A stretch of DNA of 64,000 bases from Paenibacillus terrae (GCF_000943545.1 NZ_JTHP01000017.1:30904-94903); one strand, 5' to 3'; positions 38,877 through 47,930 are shown, numbered from the stretch's first letter. Notes: a model not told the origin generated them from the sequence alone. Program-made: numbers and translations.

Positions 38877-40142
38877 ATGACATACGACGTTATTGTGATT
38901 GGAGGCGGCTCAGCCGGATTAATGGCCGCTGCGGCAGCCAGCGGTGAGGGCGCCAAGGTGCTTTTACTCGAAAAAGGAAATAAACTCGGACGAAAGCTGG
39001 GTATTTCCGGTGGAGGGCGCTGCAACGTCACGAATGCAAAAGAGCTGGACGAGCTGATCCGGCATATCCCCGGCAATGGCCGTTTTCTGCACAGTGCGCT
39101 GGCGGCTTTTGGCAACCGGGATATCATCGCCTTTTTTGAACAACTGGGCATAGCCTTAAAGGAAGAAGACAACGGGCGTATGTTTCCGGTGACGGATAAG
39201 GCCAAAACAGTTGTCGATGCTTTGGTCAACAAGGTTCGTTCTCAAGGAGTCGACATTCGGACGGGTTGCCCCGTACAGGAGGTTCTATACAAAGAAGGCC
39301 ATACTGCGGGGGTAAGACTGCGTTCCGGGGAAACCCTTCGCAGCCGCAACGTTATTGTCGCGGTCGGCGGCAAATCTGTTCCGCATACAGGCTCGGAAGG
39401 TGACGGCTACGCATGGGCCGAGCAAGCAGGACATACGATTACCGAGCTGTATCCAACGGAGGTACCGCTGACATCAGGTGAGACCTTTATTCAGACGAAG
39501 GAGCTACAGGGGCTATCCTTGCGCAATATCAGCCTGACCGTGTGGAATGCGAAGCAAAAGAAGGTAATCACCCACGAGGGAGACATGATTTTCACACACT
39601 TTGGCCTGTCTGGTCCCTCCGCCTTGCGATGCAGCCAGTTTGTCGTTAAAGGGATGAAAAAGGATAAGACTAGCACGGTACTGCTGACTCTGGATTTGCA
39701 GCCTCATAAGCATGCCGATGAAGTCTACCGTGAAACACTGGAGCTGGCGGCAGCAGATGCCAAAAAAGCAATTAAAAACGTACTCAAGCCTTATTTACCG
39801 GAACGCCTGATTCCGCTGCTGCTCCAGCAAACCGAGCTGCGTGAGGATTTGACGTACGATCATATTCCAAAGCAGCAATGGCAGGAGTTAGCCCATCGAA
39901 TCAAGGCATTTCCGATTCGGGTGAACGGTACGCTCTCTCTGAAGGAGGCGTTCGTTACCGGAGGCGGTGTAAATTTGAAGGAAATCAATCCGAAAACGAT
40001 GGAGTCCAAGCTGATGCCGGGATTGTTTTTCTGCGGCGAGATTTTGGATATTCACGGGTACACGGGCGGCTATAATATTACGGCGGCGTTTACCACGGGG
40101 CATACGGCGGGAACACAGGCGGCTTTAAACGAAATGCTGTAG
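38877..40142 (+). CDS. BaiN/HI0933-type flavoprotein (NAD(P)/FAD-dependent oxidoreductase)
   Basis: 421 residues from ATG 38877, after a GAAGAGG site. N-terminal FAD Rossmann motif VIVIGGGSAGLMAAAAASGEG, then LGRKLGISGGGRCNVTNA, the mark of the HI0933/YhiN family. The second FAD contact is VGGKSVPHTGSEGDGY, and the C-terminus has FVTGGGVNLKEINPKTMESK, GLFFCGEILDIHGYTGGYN. Function is poorly known; some members act as reductases in bile acid metabolism. No related genes are adjacent. Confidence 0.92.
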   Translation: MTYDVIVIGGGSAGLMAAAAASGEGAKVLLLEKGNKLGRKLGISGGGRCNVTNAKELDELIRHIPGNGRFLHSALAAFGNRDIIAFFEQLGIALKEEDNGRMFPVTDKAKTVVDALVNKVRSQGVDIRTGCPVQEVLYKEGHTAGVRLRSGETLRSRNVIVAVGGKSVPHTGSEGDGYAWAEQAGHTITELYPTEVPLTSGETFIQTKELQGLSLRNISLTVWNAKQKKVITHEGDMIFTHFGLSGPSALRCSQFVVKGMKKDKTSTVLLTLDLQPHKHADEVYRETLELAAADAKKAIKNVLKPYLPERLIPLLLQQTELREDLTYDHIPKQQWQELAHRIKAFPIRVNGTLSLKEAFVTGGGVNLKEINPKTMESKLMPGLFFCGEILDIHGYTGGYNITAAFTTGHTAGTQAALNEML

Positions 40143-40286
40143 GAGCGGGCTTGCTTTAGGAGTGTGGAGACGCTACGCGTAGGCTTTGATCTTACGATCG
40201 CTGTTGCTTCTCCAGATTCAAATCTTCCGCTACGCTGCAAACCGCCACTGCATCCTCGTTTTTTGGGGAGGTAGGAAAGGGAAATG

Positions 40287-40330
40287 AAAAAGACTTAAAT
40301 CATTCGTATTACTGATTTAAGTCTTTTTTT
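40287..40330. terminator. Bidirectional terminator between the flavoprotein and RNase J genes
   Basis: Stem AAAAAGACTTAAATCA / TGATTTAAGTCTTTTT, 16 bp perfect, loop 10 bases, T-run beyond. Confidence 0.85.
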
Positions 40331-40367
40331 AATTGAAGGCGTAACGACCAAAATCTATGCCATTTTC

Positions 40368-42041
40368 TTAAACCTCAATAATGATAGGTAAAATCATGGG
40401 TCTTCTCTTCGTCTGACCGTAAATAAACCGACCAACATCATCTTTTAACATCTGCTTAATCAGTCCCCACTGACTCATTTCGATTTCTGTTAACTCGTTC
40501 ACTGTGGACATAATCGTGTCGTGGATCTGGCGCATGAGCTCTTCGGAATCCTTAACATATACAAAGCCTCTTGAAATGACCTCTGGTGTTGCGAGCATTT
40601 GCTTCTCGTTTTTGCTCAACGTCATCACAATAATCAGCATTCCGTCTGAAGAAAGCTTTTTACGGTCTCGCAGTACAATATTACCCACGTCACCTGTTAC
40701 CAACCCGTCTACCAAGCTATTGCCGGCTGGTACTTTGGGCCCCAGGGATGCCCTTCCCTCTTCAATTTGAATAGTGTCACCGTTATGGACGATAAATACA
40801 TTCTCCATCGGTATCCCCACAGACTCCGCTAGCTGACGATGCTGATACAACATCCTGAATTCACCGTGTATGGGAATCAAATACTCGGGTTTCATCAGGG
40901 TCATCATTAATTTTAACTCTTCCTGGCTGCCATGACCGGATACGTGCATCCCTGTGGTGCTGCCTGATCCATAAATAACGTTGGCGCCCAGTACGTACAG
41001 GTTATCAATGACTTGGGAAAGATTCCGTTCATTCCCGGGTATGGCTCCTGCAGCAATGATTACAGTATCACCAGGCAAAATTTCGATTCTGGGATGCAAG
41101 GAATTGGCTAGTCGGGACAGTGCAGCCATCGGCTCACCCTGACTTCCTGTACATAAAATAGCAATTTCTTCTGCAGGAAACCGCTCTGTTTCTCCCGCCT
41201 CAATCAACAAGTCCTCAGGCATGTGCAAGAAACCCAGCTCCTTAGCCACTGACACCACATTTATCATGCTGCGTCCCAGTAAAACGAGTTTCCTGCCTGT
41301 TTCCACAGCCGCGTCAATGACTTGCTGGACACGGTTAACATTGGAAGCAAACGTAGAAATAAATACTTGCTGTTTGGCTCTGGCGAATGCGTCCAGAATA
41401 TGTCCGCCAACCAAACGCTCTGAAGGAGTAAATCCCGGTCTTTCGGCATTTGTACTTTCGGAAAGAAGCACTTTAACCCCTTGTTTTCCAATTTCGGCCA
41501 TGCGATGAAGATCGGGGAAAGGTCCACTGACGGGAGACATATCGAATTTGAAATCTCCAGTATGGACCACATTTCCTTCCGGTGTCTGAAAAAAGATGCC
41601 CAAGCAATCAGGGATGCTGTGCACGGTGGTGAAAAAGGATGCCTGAATCGTTCCCGCTTGAACGGTTGAATCCGCATCTATAAGATGAAGCTCAGCATCA
41701 CGTAAAAGGTTGTGTTCCCTTAACTTAATCTTAATCAATTCGATGGTGAGCTTTGTCCCATAAACGGGAATGTTGATCTGCTTCAGTAAATAAGGAATAC
41801 CTCCGATGTGATCCTCATGTCCATGAGTCACAATGAGCGCTCTGACTTTATCCTGATTTTCCAGCAGATAGGTGACATCGGGCACAATGAGGTCAATACC
41901 AGGCAAGTTCTCATCAGGAAACTTGGAGCCACAATCGATAACGACAATATCCTGATCGTATTGGATGAAATACATGTTTTTCCCGATTTCATTAACACCG
42001 CCTAGAGCAGCAATGAGTAATCTATTATCAGCATGCATCAA
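40368..42041 (-). CDS. Ribonuclease J family protein
   Basis: Exo/endoribonuclease of the metallo-beta-lactamase/beta-CASP class. 557 residues, the size of RNase J1. Metal motif THGHEDHIGGIPYLL matches the active J1 type, not the degenerate J2 type. HTGDFKFDMSP, the beta-CASP motifs FASNVNRVQQ and GSQGEPMAALSRL, and SGHGSQEELKLM follow. Family members have SDSTN where this one has SESTN. Start: TTG 42041 (8 bases after GGAGG) or ATG 42038. It lies after the Amadori locus rather than in a core-gene context, so it may be a paralog of the essential enzyme. Confidence 0.93.
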   Translation of the reverse strand: MMHADNRLLIAALGGVNEIGKNMYFIQYDQDIVVIDCGSKFPDENLPGIDLIVPDVTYLLENQDKVRALIVTHGHEDHIGGIPYLLKQINIPVYGTKLTIELIKIKLREHNLLRDAELHLIDADSTVQAGTIQASFFTTVHSIPDCLGIFFQTPEGNVVHTGDFKFDMSPVSGPFPDLHRMAEIGKQGVKVLLSESTNAERPGFTPSERLVGGHILDAFARAKQQVFISTFASNVNRVQQVIDAAVETGRKLVLLGRSMINVVSVAKELGFLHMPEDLLIEAGETERFPAEEIAILCTGSQGEPMAALSRLANSLHPRIEILPGDTVIIAAGAIPGNERNLSQVIDNLYVLGANVIYGSGSTTGMHVSGHGSQEELKLMMTLMKPEYLIPIHGEFRMLYQHRQLAESVGIPMENVFIVHNGDTIQIEEGRASLGPKVPAGNSLVDGLVTGDVGNIVLRDRKKLSSDGMLIIVMTLSKNEKQMLATPEVISRGFVYVKDSEELMRQIHDTIMSTVNELTEIEMSQWGLIKQMLKDDVGRFIYGQTKRRPMILPIIIEV

Positions 42042-42109
42042 TTTTATTTCCTCCTTAGGAAAATGCTATCCATATTATTCATTTTCCACGTAAACTTATG
42101 CACAAAAAG

Positions 42110-42137
42110 AAACCCTTGTCTCTAAAAGACAGGGGCT
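42110..42137 (-). terminator. Terminator of the transporter remnant
   Basis: On the minus strand stem CCCCTGTCT / AGACAAGGG, loop TTTAG, followed by TTTCTTTTT. It ends the run of genes that begins at 47808. Confidence 0.75.
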
Positions 42138-42150
42138 CACACTTGATTTA

Positions 42151-43470
42151 TTAAATACCCACCGCTGCCGAAATAGCAGCAAAAATAACAGCAACTAGCC
42201 ACAGAATCGGGAATAGCTTGAGGATTACCTTTAGCCACTGTCCAAAGCTGATCCGGGCAATGGCCAATCCTGCCAGCAGTACGCCACCCGTCGGTGAAAT
42301 GAGATTGGTTAACCCGTTACCGAATTGGTACGCTGTGACTACTGCTTCACGATTAATGCCTACAAGATCGCCAAGCGGTGCAAGTACAGGCATGGTTAGT
42401 GCAGCTTCCCCCGAAGAAGATGGGACCAGGAAAGTAATAATATTATGTGCAACCAACATAAACCTATGATCACTGCAGCGTAGATAAATTCTCCACACCC
42501 TTTTACAAAATTCTCAGCTATTTCCTTCTGGCTCATTTTGGTAACTATCCCGACAAAAATACCGAGTGCAAAGAAAAGGGCGCCGATTTCAGTCATATAC
42601 CAGCCTTTGGCCAAAATTCCCCAGACAATTGCTCCAAGCGTTACAATAAATCCGCCTATAATTAATTTGTCCCGAAACGTGAAGACGACGTTCTCACCTG
42701 TGTTTTCTTTTATAAATTGCTCGCGGTTTATAATATCACTCTGAAACACAGGATTTTTCCGGATTTCGCTTAACCCGGTGCGCATACCACATCGTAAAGG
42801 CAATAGAAATCGCAGTAAATACAAGCCATTCAATAAATCTCAGCCAGAGCTGAGGATTACCATCCACTCCTGCTATCCCCTGAGCAATCAGAACTGAAAA
42901 TGGGTTTACAGTCGAACCGACATATCCAATCTGCGTTCCCAAAAATAGAATAAGGATAGCCGTCATAGAATCGAAACCGAGGGCAAACATCAATGGAATA
43001 AAAATTGCATACAGCGGAATAATTTCTTCACTCATCCCAAAGGTGGAGCCTCCGAGACTGAAAATGACCATGGCAATGGGAATAAGCAGTATCCCCTTAT
43101 GTTTCAGCCGTCCAGCAAGAACTGTCAAGGCACGATCAATGGCTCCTGTCTGCAAAATAATCCCGAAGGCACCACCCACAATAAGCACAAAGGAGACGAC
43201 ATCGGCGGCATTGATAATCCCCTCGATTGGAGCAGCGAGAATTTGTGGGAGTCCCTGCCTTAAATCACCCTTTTCACCAGTTTTGGGTACAGTATGATAA
43301 GTTCCCGAAACAATCGCCGTTTTGGTCACACCGTTCACTGTCACTTCATGACGCTCAAATTGTCCGCTCGGCACAATCCATGTCAATGCGGCGACTGTGA
43401 TAATAATCAAAAATATTAATGTATAGCTATGGGGCAAGGATAATTTCCATTTCTTTTTCTCGGTGTTCAT
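42151..43470 (-). pseudogene. YfcC-family transporter, broken by two lesions
   Basis: Multi-pass YfcC/arginine-ornithine antiporter-like carrier. ATG 43470 follows GAGGGA and lies 2 bases after the amidohydrolase stop. The first part (MNTEKKKWKLSLPHSYTLIF to MWYAHRVKRNPEK) is normal. It leaves frame in a run of five T (42754-42758, A on the coding strand): removing one base joins it to NPVFQSDIINREQF in the next frame. That frame runs through GEFIYAAVIIGL and is lost near 42455. The C-terminal part, VAHNIITFLVPSSSGEAALTMP to AISAAVGI, is in a third frame. Compared with the family, about 25 to 30 residues seem missing at that second break. The transporter should be dead. Confidence 0.9.
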
Positions 43471-43472
43471 GT

Positions 43473-45056
43473 TTATCCCTCATTCCAAGAATGGTTATAA
43501 GTAACCTTCCCTCCCATAATGGTCAGTATCACTTGGGCATCCCTGATATCTCCAGCAGATGCATTCAGGAGGTTACGGTCAAAAACGGCGATGTCAGCAT
43601 ATTTCCCAGCCTCCAGCGTACCTGTGACTTCTTCCATATAACAATGTCTGGCTCCATTAATGGTCCATGCCTTTAAAACCTCGGATGGCGGCATCCCCCG
43701 ATCGGGATACCAACCTCCAGCAGGTGATCCATCCGGAAATAATCGATGAGAAGCTGAGTACAGTGAATCGGGAACACTGGTGATAAATAAGGGCAGATCA
43801 GTCCCAATGGTTATCGGCACGTTAGCTTCCAGCATGGATTTATAATTATAAAAGCGGTATTCATTCCCTTTGCCTGCTACAACAGACATATAAGCCTCTT
43901 CATAGGTAGGATTCAGTAGCAGGATTTGGGCGTAGACTTCAGCAAAAATTTCGTGCTCACCCATTCTGATCAGATCATCTGGATGAGGGTATTCCATATC
44001 ACTAATAGAATGCCTGATATGGTTATTACCTTGTCGGTCACGGCATTTAATAATCATGGATACCGCTTGACGAATTGCTGCATCGCCTTCCGCAGTCAGG
44101 CAGCATTTGATCCCTAGACTGTCGGCTTCCAGCACAGATTCTTCAATCTTGTTGTAATCAACGGGCCTCAGCGTCGTTACTCCGGGCATATCTGCGTAGG
44201 GTTCCAGCATGTCTCCCGTATGATCTGCTACGACACCGTCAAGCATCAGCTTGTATCCTTGGAAGCGAATGTGGTCTCCATTATAAAGGGCTTTATATTG
44301 GGTACCCGTGGAAATATCCAGCGGTTCAACGACTGGTTCAAGCGCAAAATGAAATCTGAGCAGCAGTTCATCCTCATCTTGCAGTTCTTTGACAATAGGT
44401 AGCAACTCGCTATGTCTGTCAAAGCCAATATCTTTTATAGAAGTAACTCCCCTTGCGGCTAGCATCCGGCTAAACTCCATAAACTCTTGCTTAACCAGGC
44501 TGTGGTCCTGCATCATAGCCTGGAGCAGCAAAGCGCGTGCTTCAGCACTGCATTGATCCGGCGAAAATTGATATTTATCCTGAGCCAATCGGTTCATCCA
44601 GCAGTAGCTTTTATTTAGATTAATAGCGATGACCGCCCGCTCGGGAAACAGCTCGTCCAACAAGCTTTGCTCAGGCAGGCTGCCCCAATTTTCCTCGCTC
44701 CATCCGTAAGCGTTTACATCTTTTCCTGACGGAAGGTTGCTTGCCTCCTGTAGCATTAACTTTATTGCTTCTTCTATCGAGGCTGTATGAGTTAGATCCA
44801 CGCCCCGATGCATCGATATATATCCGGTAAAAAATACATGGTTATCATGAACTCCTGGCATAACAAAGGCATCACCCAAATCATAGACAACCGTTTCCAC
44901 TCCTATCCAAGCTTGTGCTTCTTCGGGACGTCCCACTGCTGCAATCCGGTCTCCTCGCAGTGCAATAAACCCAGGTGAAGCTTCATCTTCCAAGCCATTA
45001 AAAATAGCATTTGACAGCAGGACCTTGTCCGCCAATGCATCATTCTTCCGTTGCAT
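43473..45056 (-). CDS. Amidohydrolase family 3 protein (YtcJ-like)
   Basis: Metal-dependent hydrolase, 527 residues, intact. ATG 45056 has an AAGGTGG site. N-terminal strand and metal site: VYDLGDAFVMPGVHDNHVFFTG, where the usual HxH is DNH. GYKLMLDGVVADHTGDMLEPY, TAEGDAAIRQAV and HSISDMEYPHPDDL in the middle; ITIGTDLPLF near the end with the catalytic Asp. The C-terminus is the composite sheet EAGKYADIAVFDRNLL. It acts on an unknown amide or imide. It is preceded by the GntR palindrome and overlaps neither neighbour. In an Amadori-product operon it could remove an acyl or amide group from the substrate. Confidence 0.9.
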   Translation of the reverse strand: MQRKNDALADKVLLSNAIFNGLEDEASPGFIALRGDRIAAVGRPEEAQAWIGVETVVYDLGDAFVMPGVHDNHVFFTGYISMHRGVDLTHTASIEEAIKLMLQEASNLPSGKDVNAYGWSEENWGSLPEQSLLDELFPERAVIAINLNKSYCWMNRLAQDKYQFSPDQCSAEARALLLQAMMQDHSLVKQEFMEFSRMLAARGVTSIKDIGFDRHSELLPIVKELQDEDELLLRFHFALEPVVEPLDISTGTQYKALYNGDHIRFQGYKLMLDGVVADHTGDMLEPYADMPGVTTLRPVDYNKIEESVLEADSLGIKCCLTAEGDAAIRQAVSMIIKCRDRQGNNHIRHSISDMEYPHPDDLIRMGEHEIFAEVYAQILLLNPTYEEAYMSVVAGKGNEYRFYNYKSMLEANVPITIGTDLPLFITSVPDSLYSASHRLFPDGSPAGGWYPDRGMPPSEVLKAWTINGARHCYMEEVTGTLEAGKYADIAVFDRNLLNASAGDIRDAQVILTIMGGKVTYNHSWNEG

Positions 45057-45089
45057 ATTTTCACCACCTTCATTATTTATTCAGCAATA

Positions 45090-45113
45090 ATATAACGTAA
45101 TATAACGTTATAT
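45090..45113. promoter_or_regulatory. GntR operator 1 (before the amidohydrolase)
   Basis: ATATAACGTTATAT at 45100-45113, preceded by a second half-site ATATAACGTA at 45090-45099. It lies 34 bases before the amidohydrolase ATG and is identical to the sites at 45925 and 47826. Confidence 0.8.
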
Positions 45114-45117
45114 TATT

Positions 45118-45152
45118 GCTTCTGCTTCTCCCCACTGGGTGGAAGCAGAAGC
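45118..45152 (-). other. Intergenic hairpin between gntR and the amidohydrolase
   Basis: Perfect 11-bp stem GCTTCTGCTTC / GAAGCAGAAGC, 13-base loop, no T-run. It sits just upstream of operator 1 on the minus strand. It may mark mRNA processing or a weak terminator after gntR. Confidence 0.6.
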
Positions 45153-45192
45153 TGCGTCGTACCTGAACAGCCTTGCATTACAGGCGACGGAT

Positions 45193-45906
45193 TTATATTG
45201 AGAATTGATAACGGTCTCCGATGATGTACTGCTTACCTACATGAACGGGGCTTCCATGCTGATCATAAATAATCGTATGCATGTAGAACAATGCTTGCCC
45301 GATGGCCGTCTCCAGCAGCTTTGCCTGGTATTCATCTGCCAAAGAGATTTGTAATATCGTCTCACCCGGTTGATTGGGATCGATGCTGTATTTATTACGC
45401 AGTAGTTCGTACACAGACCCCTCCAACTGCTCGTCCATTAGAAAAGCAAATCGGTCATAAGGATAAAAATTATTCTCCAGCATGAGCGGGCGATCACCAG
45501 CGTATCTTTTGCGCTGAATATATAGCACTTTTTCTCCTTGCTGCAGCTGCAACTGAGGTGCAATTTCCTCATCTGCTTCCAGGATTTCACGTTCTGTGAC
45601 CACACTGTGTGAAGAGAGCCCGTTGGATTTGCAGGCAGCCGTAAAGCTGATTACATGTTCAATCCTCCGACCGATCTTGGGTACATTAACAAAGGTGCCT
45701 TTCCCTTGACGTTTGGTCAGATAACCTTCATGAACCAATTCGGCAATTGCCTTTCTTACGGTAATTCGACTTACATTATAGGTCTCGCTTAGCTCCGTTT
45801 CGGTCGGTATACGACCTCCCTGTGTGAATGTTCCATTATGAATAGCGGTTTTGACCGCTTTTTGTAATTGAATATATAATGGCTCTGCCTGTTCTGAATT
45901 TAGCAT
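45193..45906 (-). CDS. GntR family regulator, UTRA (FrlR-type)
   Basis: 237 residues. N-terminal winged helix: LYIQLQKAVKTAIHNG, then IPTETELSETYNVSRITVRKAIAEL and KRQGKGTFV. The C-terminal UTRA effector domain (about 85-235) reads LQLQQGEKVLYIQRKRYAGDRPLML and ends HVGKQYIIGDRYQFSI. ATG 45906 follows GAGGG. It has a palindromic operator in front of its own gene, suggesting autorepression. UTRA domains bind phosphorylated sugars; the effector here is likely a phosphorylated Amadori compound made by the neighbouring kinase. Confidence 0.93.
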   Translation of the reverse strand: MLNSEQAEPLYIQLQKAVKTAIHNGTFTQGGRIPTETELSETYNVSRITVRKAIAELVHEGYLTKRQGKGTFVNVPKIGRRIEHVISFTAACKSNGLSSHSVVTEREILEADEEIAPQLQLQQGEKVLYIQRKRYAGDRPLMLENNFYPYDRFAFLMDEQLEGSVYELLRNKYSIDPNQPGETILQISLADEYQAKLLETAIGQALFYMHTIIYDQHGSPVHVGKQYIIGDRYQFSI

Positions 45907-45924
45907 ACGATACCCTCACTTGTC

Positions 45925-45938
45925 ATATAACGTTATAT
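45925..45938. promoter_or_regulatory. GntR operator 2 (before gntR)
   Basis: Perfect 14-bp palindrome ATATAACGTTATAT, 19 bases before the regulator's start codon. Confidence 0.8.
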
Positions 45939-45998
45939 CACTCCCACTAAGAGTATCAAATGTTACATATTTTTACAAGTGAAGATATTTGAAAATGA

Positions 45999-46811
45999 TT
46001 AATAACGAACGCCGTATCCGAAAGAGCCTTCTACCAGACAGCTCTGAGCGGCAACCCTTGAGCCTTCGGCCATAGCGTCCTGAATGGCGCCGTTTTTCAA
46101 AAAGCTCAGTAAAAAGGCAGTAATATACGAGTCCCCTGCCCCCATTGTATCCACTGCGTCAACGGATTCAGGCATTTGGAAATAAAACCTTGTTCCATCA
46201 TAGGCGATAGATCTGTCTCCACCGTGTGTAGCAACCAGTATTTGTCCTTCTTTTTTTCGTTTAGAGCGGATATAATTTTGTGTCTCTTCGTCTGTCATAT
46301 GGCTGCATGAGAAAAAAGCAAAATTAGCATGCGTAATATATTGTTCCACCTGTGTATCTGTAAAATCATCCGAGAAGTCAAAGGAAAGAGGAATTTCCAG
46401 CGCCTCCAATTCAGGCAGCAAATGTCCCGTATGACTGTACAAGCCGGTGTGAATAAGATCGAACCCGCGAAGATAAGCCTTATCCTCTTCGCTCAGTTCC
46501 AGTGGATGGAGGCGGGTAACTCCTCCCTCATTGCTACCCAGAAAGACTCTGTCTCCCTCTTCCAATGTTACACGTGCACAACCGTTCTCCCCGCTGTGAT
46601 ACCTGCACCGTGAGATGTCAATGTCTAGCTCACGGAGGATGTGTTCTACATGTCGCCCTTCGTTATCGTCCCCAAATACTCCTATAAAGGCAGCATCTAC
46701 TCCCGCCCTTTTGGCAAACACACTGAAATTAAGCGCATTGCCGCCAGGGTACATCATGCGCAAATGAACATATTTATCTACCACATTATCGCCAATGCCT
46801 AGAACTTTCAT
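45999..46811 (-). CDS. frlD: PfkB family sugar kinase, FrlD-like
   Basis: 270 residues, ribokinase fold. ATG 46811 follows AGGAGG. N-terminus GIGDNVVDKYVHL and PGGNALNFSVFAKRAG match the fructoselysine 6-kinase FrlD and the related FraD. The catalytic motif near the C-terminus is VDTMGAGDSYITAFLLSFL, with the Asp base. It phosphorylates C6 of a glycated amine so the deglycase can split it. The substrate amine is unknown. It begins 28 bases after the deglycase stop. Confidence 0.88.
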   Translation of the reverse strand: MKVLGIGDNVVDKYVHLRMMYPGGNALNFSVFAKRAGVDAAFIGVFGDDNEGRHVEHILRELDIDISRCRYHSGENGCARVTLEEGDRVFLGSNEGGVTRLHPLELSEEDKAYLRGFDLIHTGLYSHTGHLLPELEALEIPLSFDFSDDFTDTQVEQYITHANFAFFSCSHMTDEETQNYIRSKRKKEGQILVATHGGDRSIAYDGTRFYFQMPESVDAVDTMGAGDSYITAFLLSFLKNGAIQDAMAEGSRVAAQSCLVEGSFGYGVRY

Positions 46812-46839
46812 GATGGTTTCCTCCTGTTGGTAAGTGCGC

Positions 46840-47808
46840 TTAGTAAGCTACTTTGCCCATATAACGGCGAGTTTCCAGTGGATGATTGCGTACATTAGCG
46901 AGTGCTTCACGATACACACATACAATGCTGTAAAATAAAACCGGATTAAAAAACTCTACGACCTCGTCAGGAATGGTTCCGATTCCAAGCTCCTTCGCAT
47001 CGATCACTTCCACTTTCTCGGCATATTGGTTCAGGAAAGTCCGCGCCCGCTCATCCAGCGCCCGTGTGCGTCCTTCATTGATCATCAGAATAAATGGAGT
47101 TTCCTTATCTGTAACTTCAAACGGGCCGTGGAAAAACTCACCGGAGTGGATTGAGGCCGCATGAAGCCATTGCATTTCCATCAGAGAGCAGATCGCAAAT
47201 CCGTAGGCATGTCCATAAGAAGCTCCGCTGGTCAGGATATAGAAGAGTTCCTCCTTGCGATACTTGTCGGCAAATACACTAGCACGTGGTTCAACTTGCT
47301 TTTTGGCCCGGTTTATAATCCCGTTGATTGCCCCCAGTCCGTTCTGGAAAGATTGGTAATGTGCGTAGCCTTCAGTGATATGAAGCAATTCAACAGTAAG
47401 CTCCATAATAATGGCCATCGGGTTATTTTTCACATCACTCTCTTCTCCCCATTCATAGAGGAAAACATAATCAGAGTAGTTGAGCAGTGTCGCTTCACTG
47501 TTGTGGGTTAAGCCGATCGTGTAAGCACCTTTCTCTTTAGCTGATTTAGCAGCCGCTACCGATTCTGGTGTATTTCCTCCGTGAGAGCAAACGATGACTA
47601 CTGAGTTTTGACCTAGCCGTTTTGGCAGCGCATGCACAAATTCATTCGCCGTATACATCCCTGTAACCAGCTTCTTTGCTTCACTATCGAGAAAATATTT
47701 TGAGGGATACATATCGACTAATGACCCCCCGCAGGCTACCAAATAAACCTCGGAAATCTCTCCACTCATTTGTTCAAAAATCGTCTGAACTGTCTGATGT
47801 ACATTCAT
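46840..47808 (-). CDS. frlB: SIS-domain sugar deglycase, FrlB-like
   Basis: 322 residues with two SIS domains, as in GlmS isomerase halves. FrlB-type deglycases split 6-phospho-fructosamine compounds into glucose 6-phosphate and the free amine. Visible motifs: VYLVACGGSLVDMYPSKYFL, VVIVCSHGGNTPESVAAA, GASYGHAYGFAICSLMEMQW, and the FrlB mark IHSGEFFHGPFEVTDKETPF. ATG 47808 follows AAGGAGAG. It is the first gene after the operator and promoter at 47826-47888. Confidence 0.9.
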   Translation of the reverse strand: MNVHQTVQTIFEQMSGEISEVYLVACGGSLVDMYPSKYFLDSEAKKLVTGMYTANEFVHALPKRLGQNSVVIVCSHGGNTPESVAAAKSAKEKGAYTIGLTHNSEATLLNYSDYVFLYEWGEESDVKNNPMAIIMELTVELLHITEGYAHYQSFQNGLGAINGIINRAKKQVEPRASVFADKYRKEELFYILTSGASYGHAYGFAICSLMEMQWLHAASIHSGEFFHGPFEVTDKETPFILMINEGRTRALDERARTFLNQYAEKVEVIDAKELGIGTIPDEVVEFFNPVLFYSIVCVYREALANVRNHPLETRRYMGKVAY

Positions 47809-47825
47809 TTTTATCTCTCCTTTTT

Positions 47826-47845
47826 ATATAACGTTATATAACGTA
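47826..47845. promoter_or_regulatory. GntR operator 3 (before frlB)
   Basis: ATATAACGTTATAT at 47826-47839, followed by a half-site ending AACGTA. It lies between the -10 element and the frlB ribosome-binding site, the normal place for a roadblock repressor. Confidence 0.85.
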
Positions 47846-47859
47846 TTGTTTACGAGATA

Positions 47860-47888
47860 AATATAAGCGCTTTCATAAAAAGTGTCAA
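47860..47888 (-). promoter_or_regulatory. Sigma-A promoter of frlB with an embedded cre-like site
   Basis: Minus strand: -35 TTGACA at 47888-47883, spacer 17, -10 TATATT at 47865-47860. Within the spacer and -10 lies ATGAAAGCGCTTATA (47876-47862), a cre box with a single mismatch from WTGNAANCGNWNNCW. A palindromic operator follows 14 bases after the -10. This predicts both glucose repression and substrate induction. Confidence 0.75.
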
Positions 47889-47930
47889 GCCCAATTATTC
47901 TGTGAAAAAAATTATTTTTATAACCTGTCA

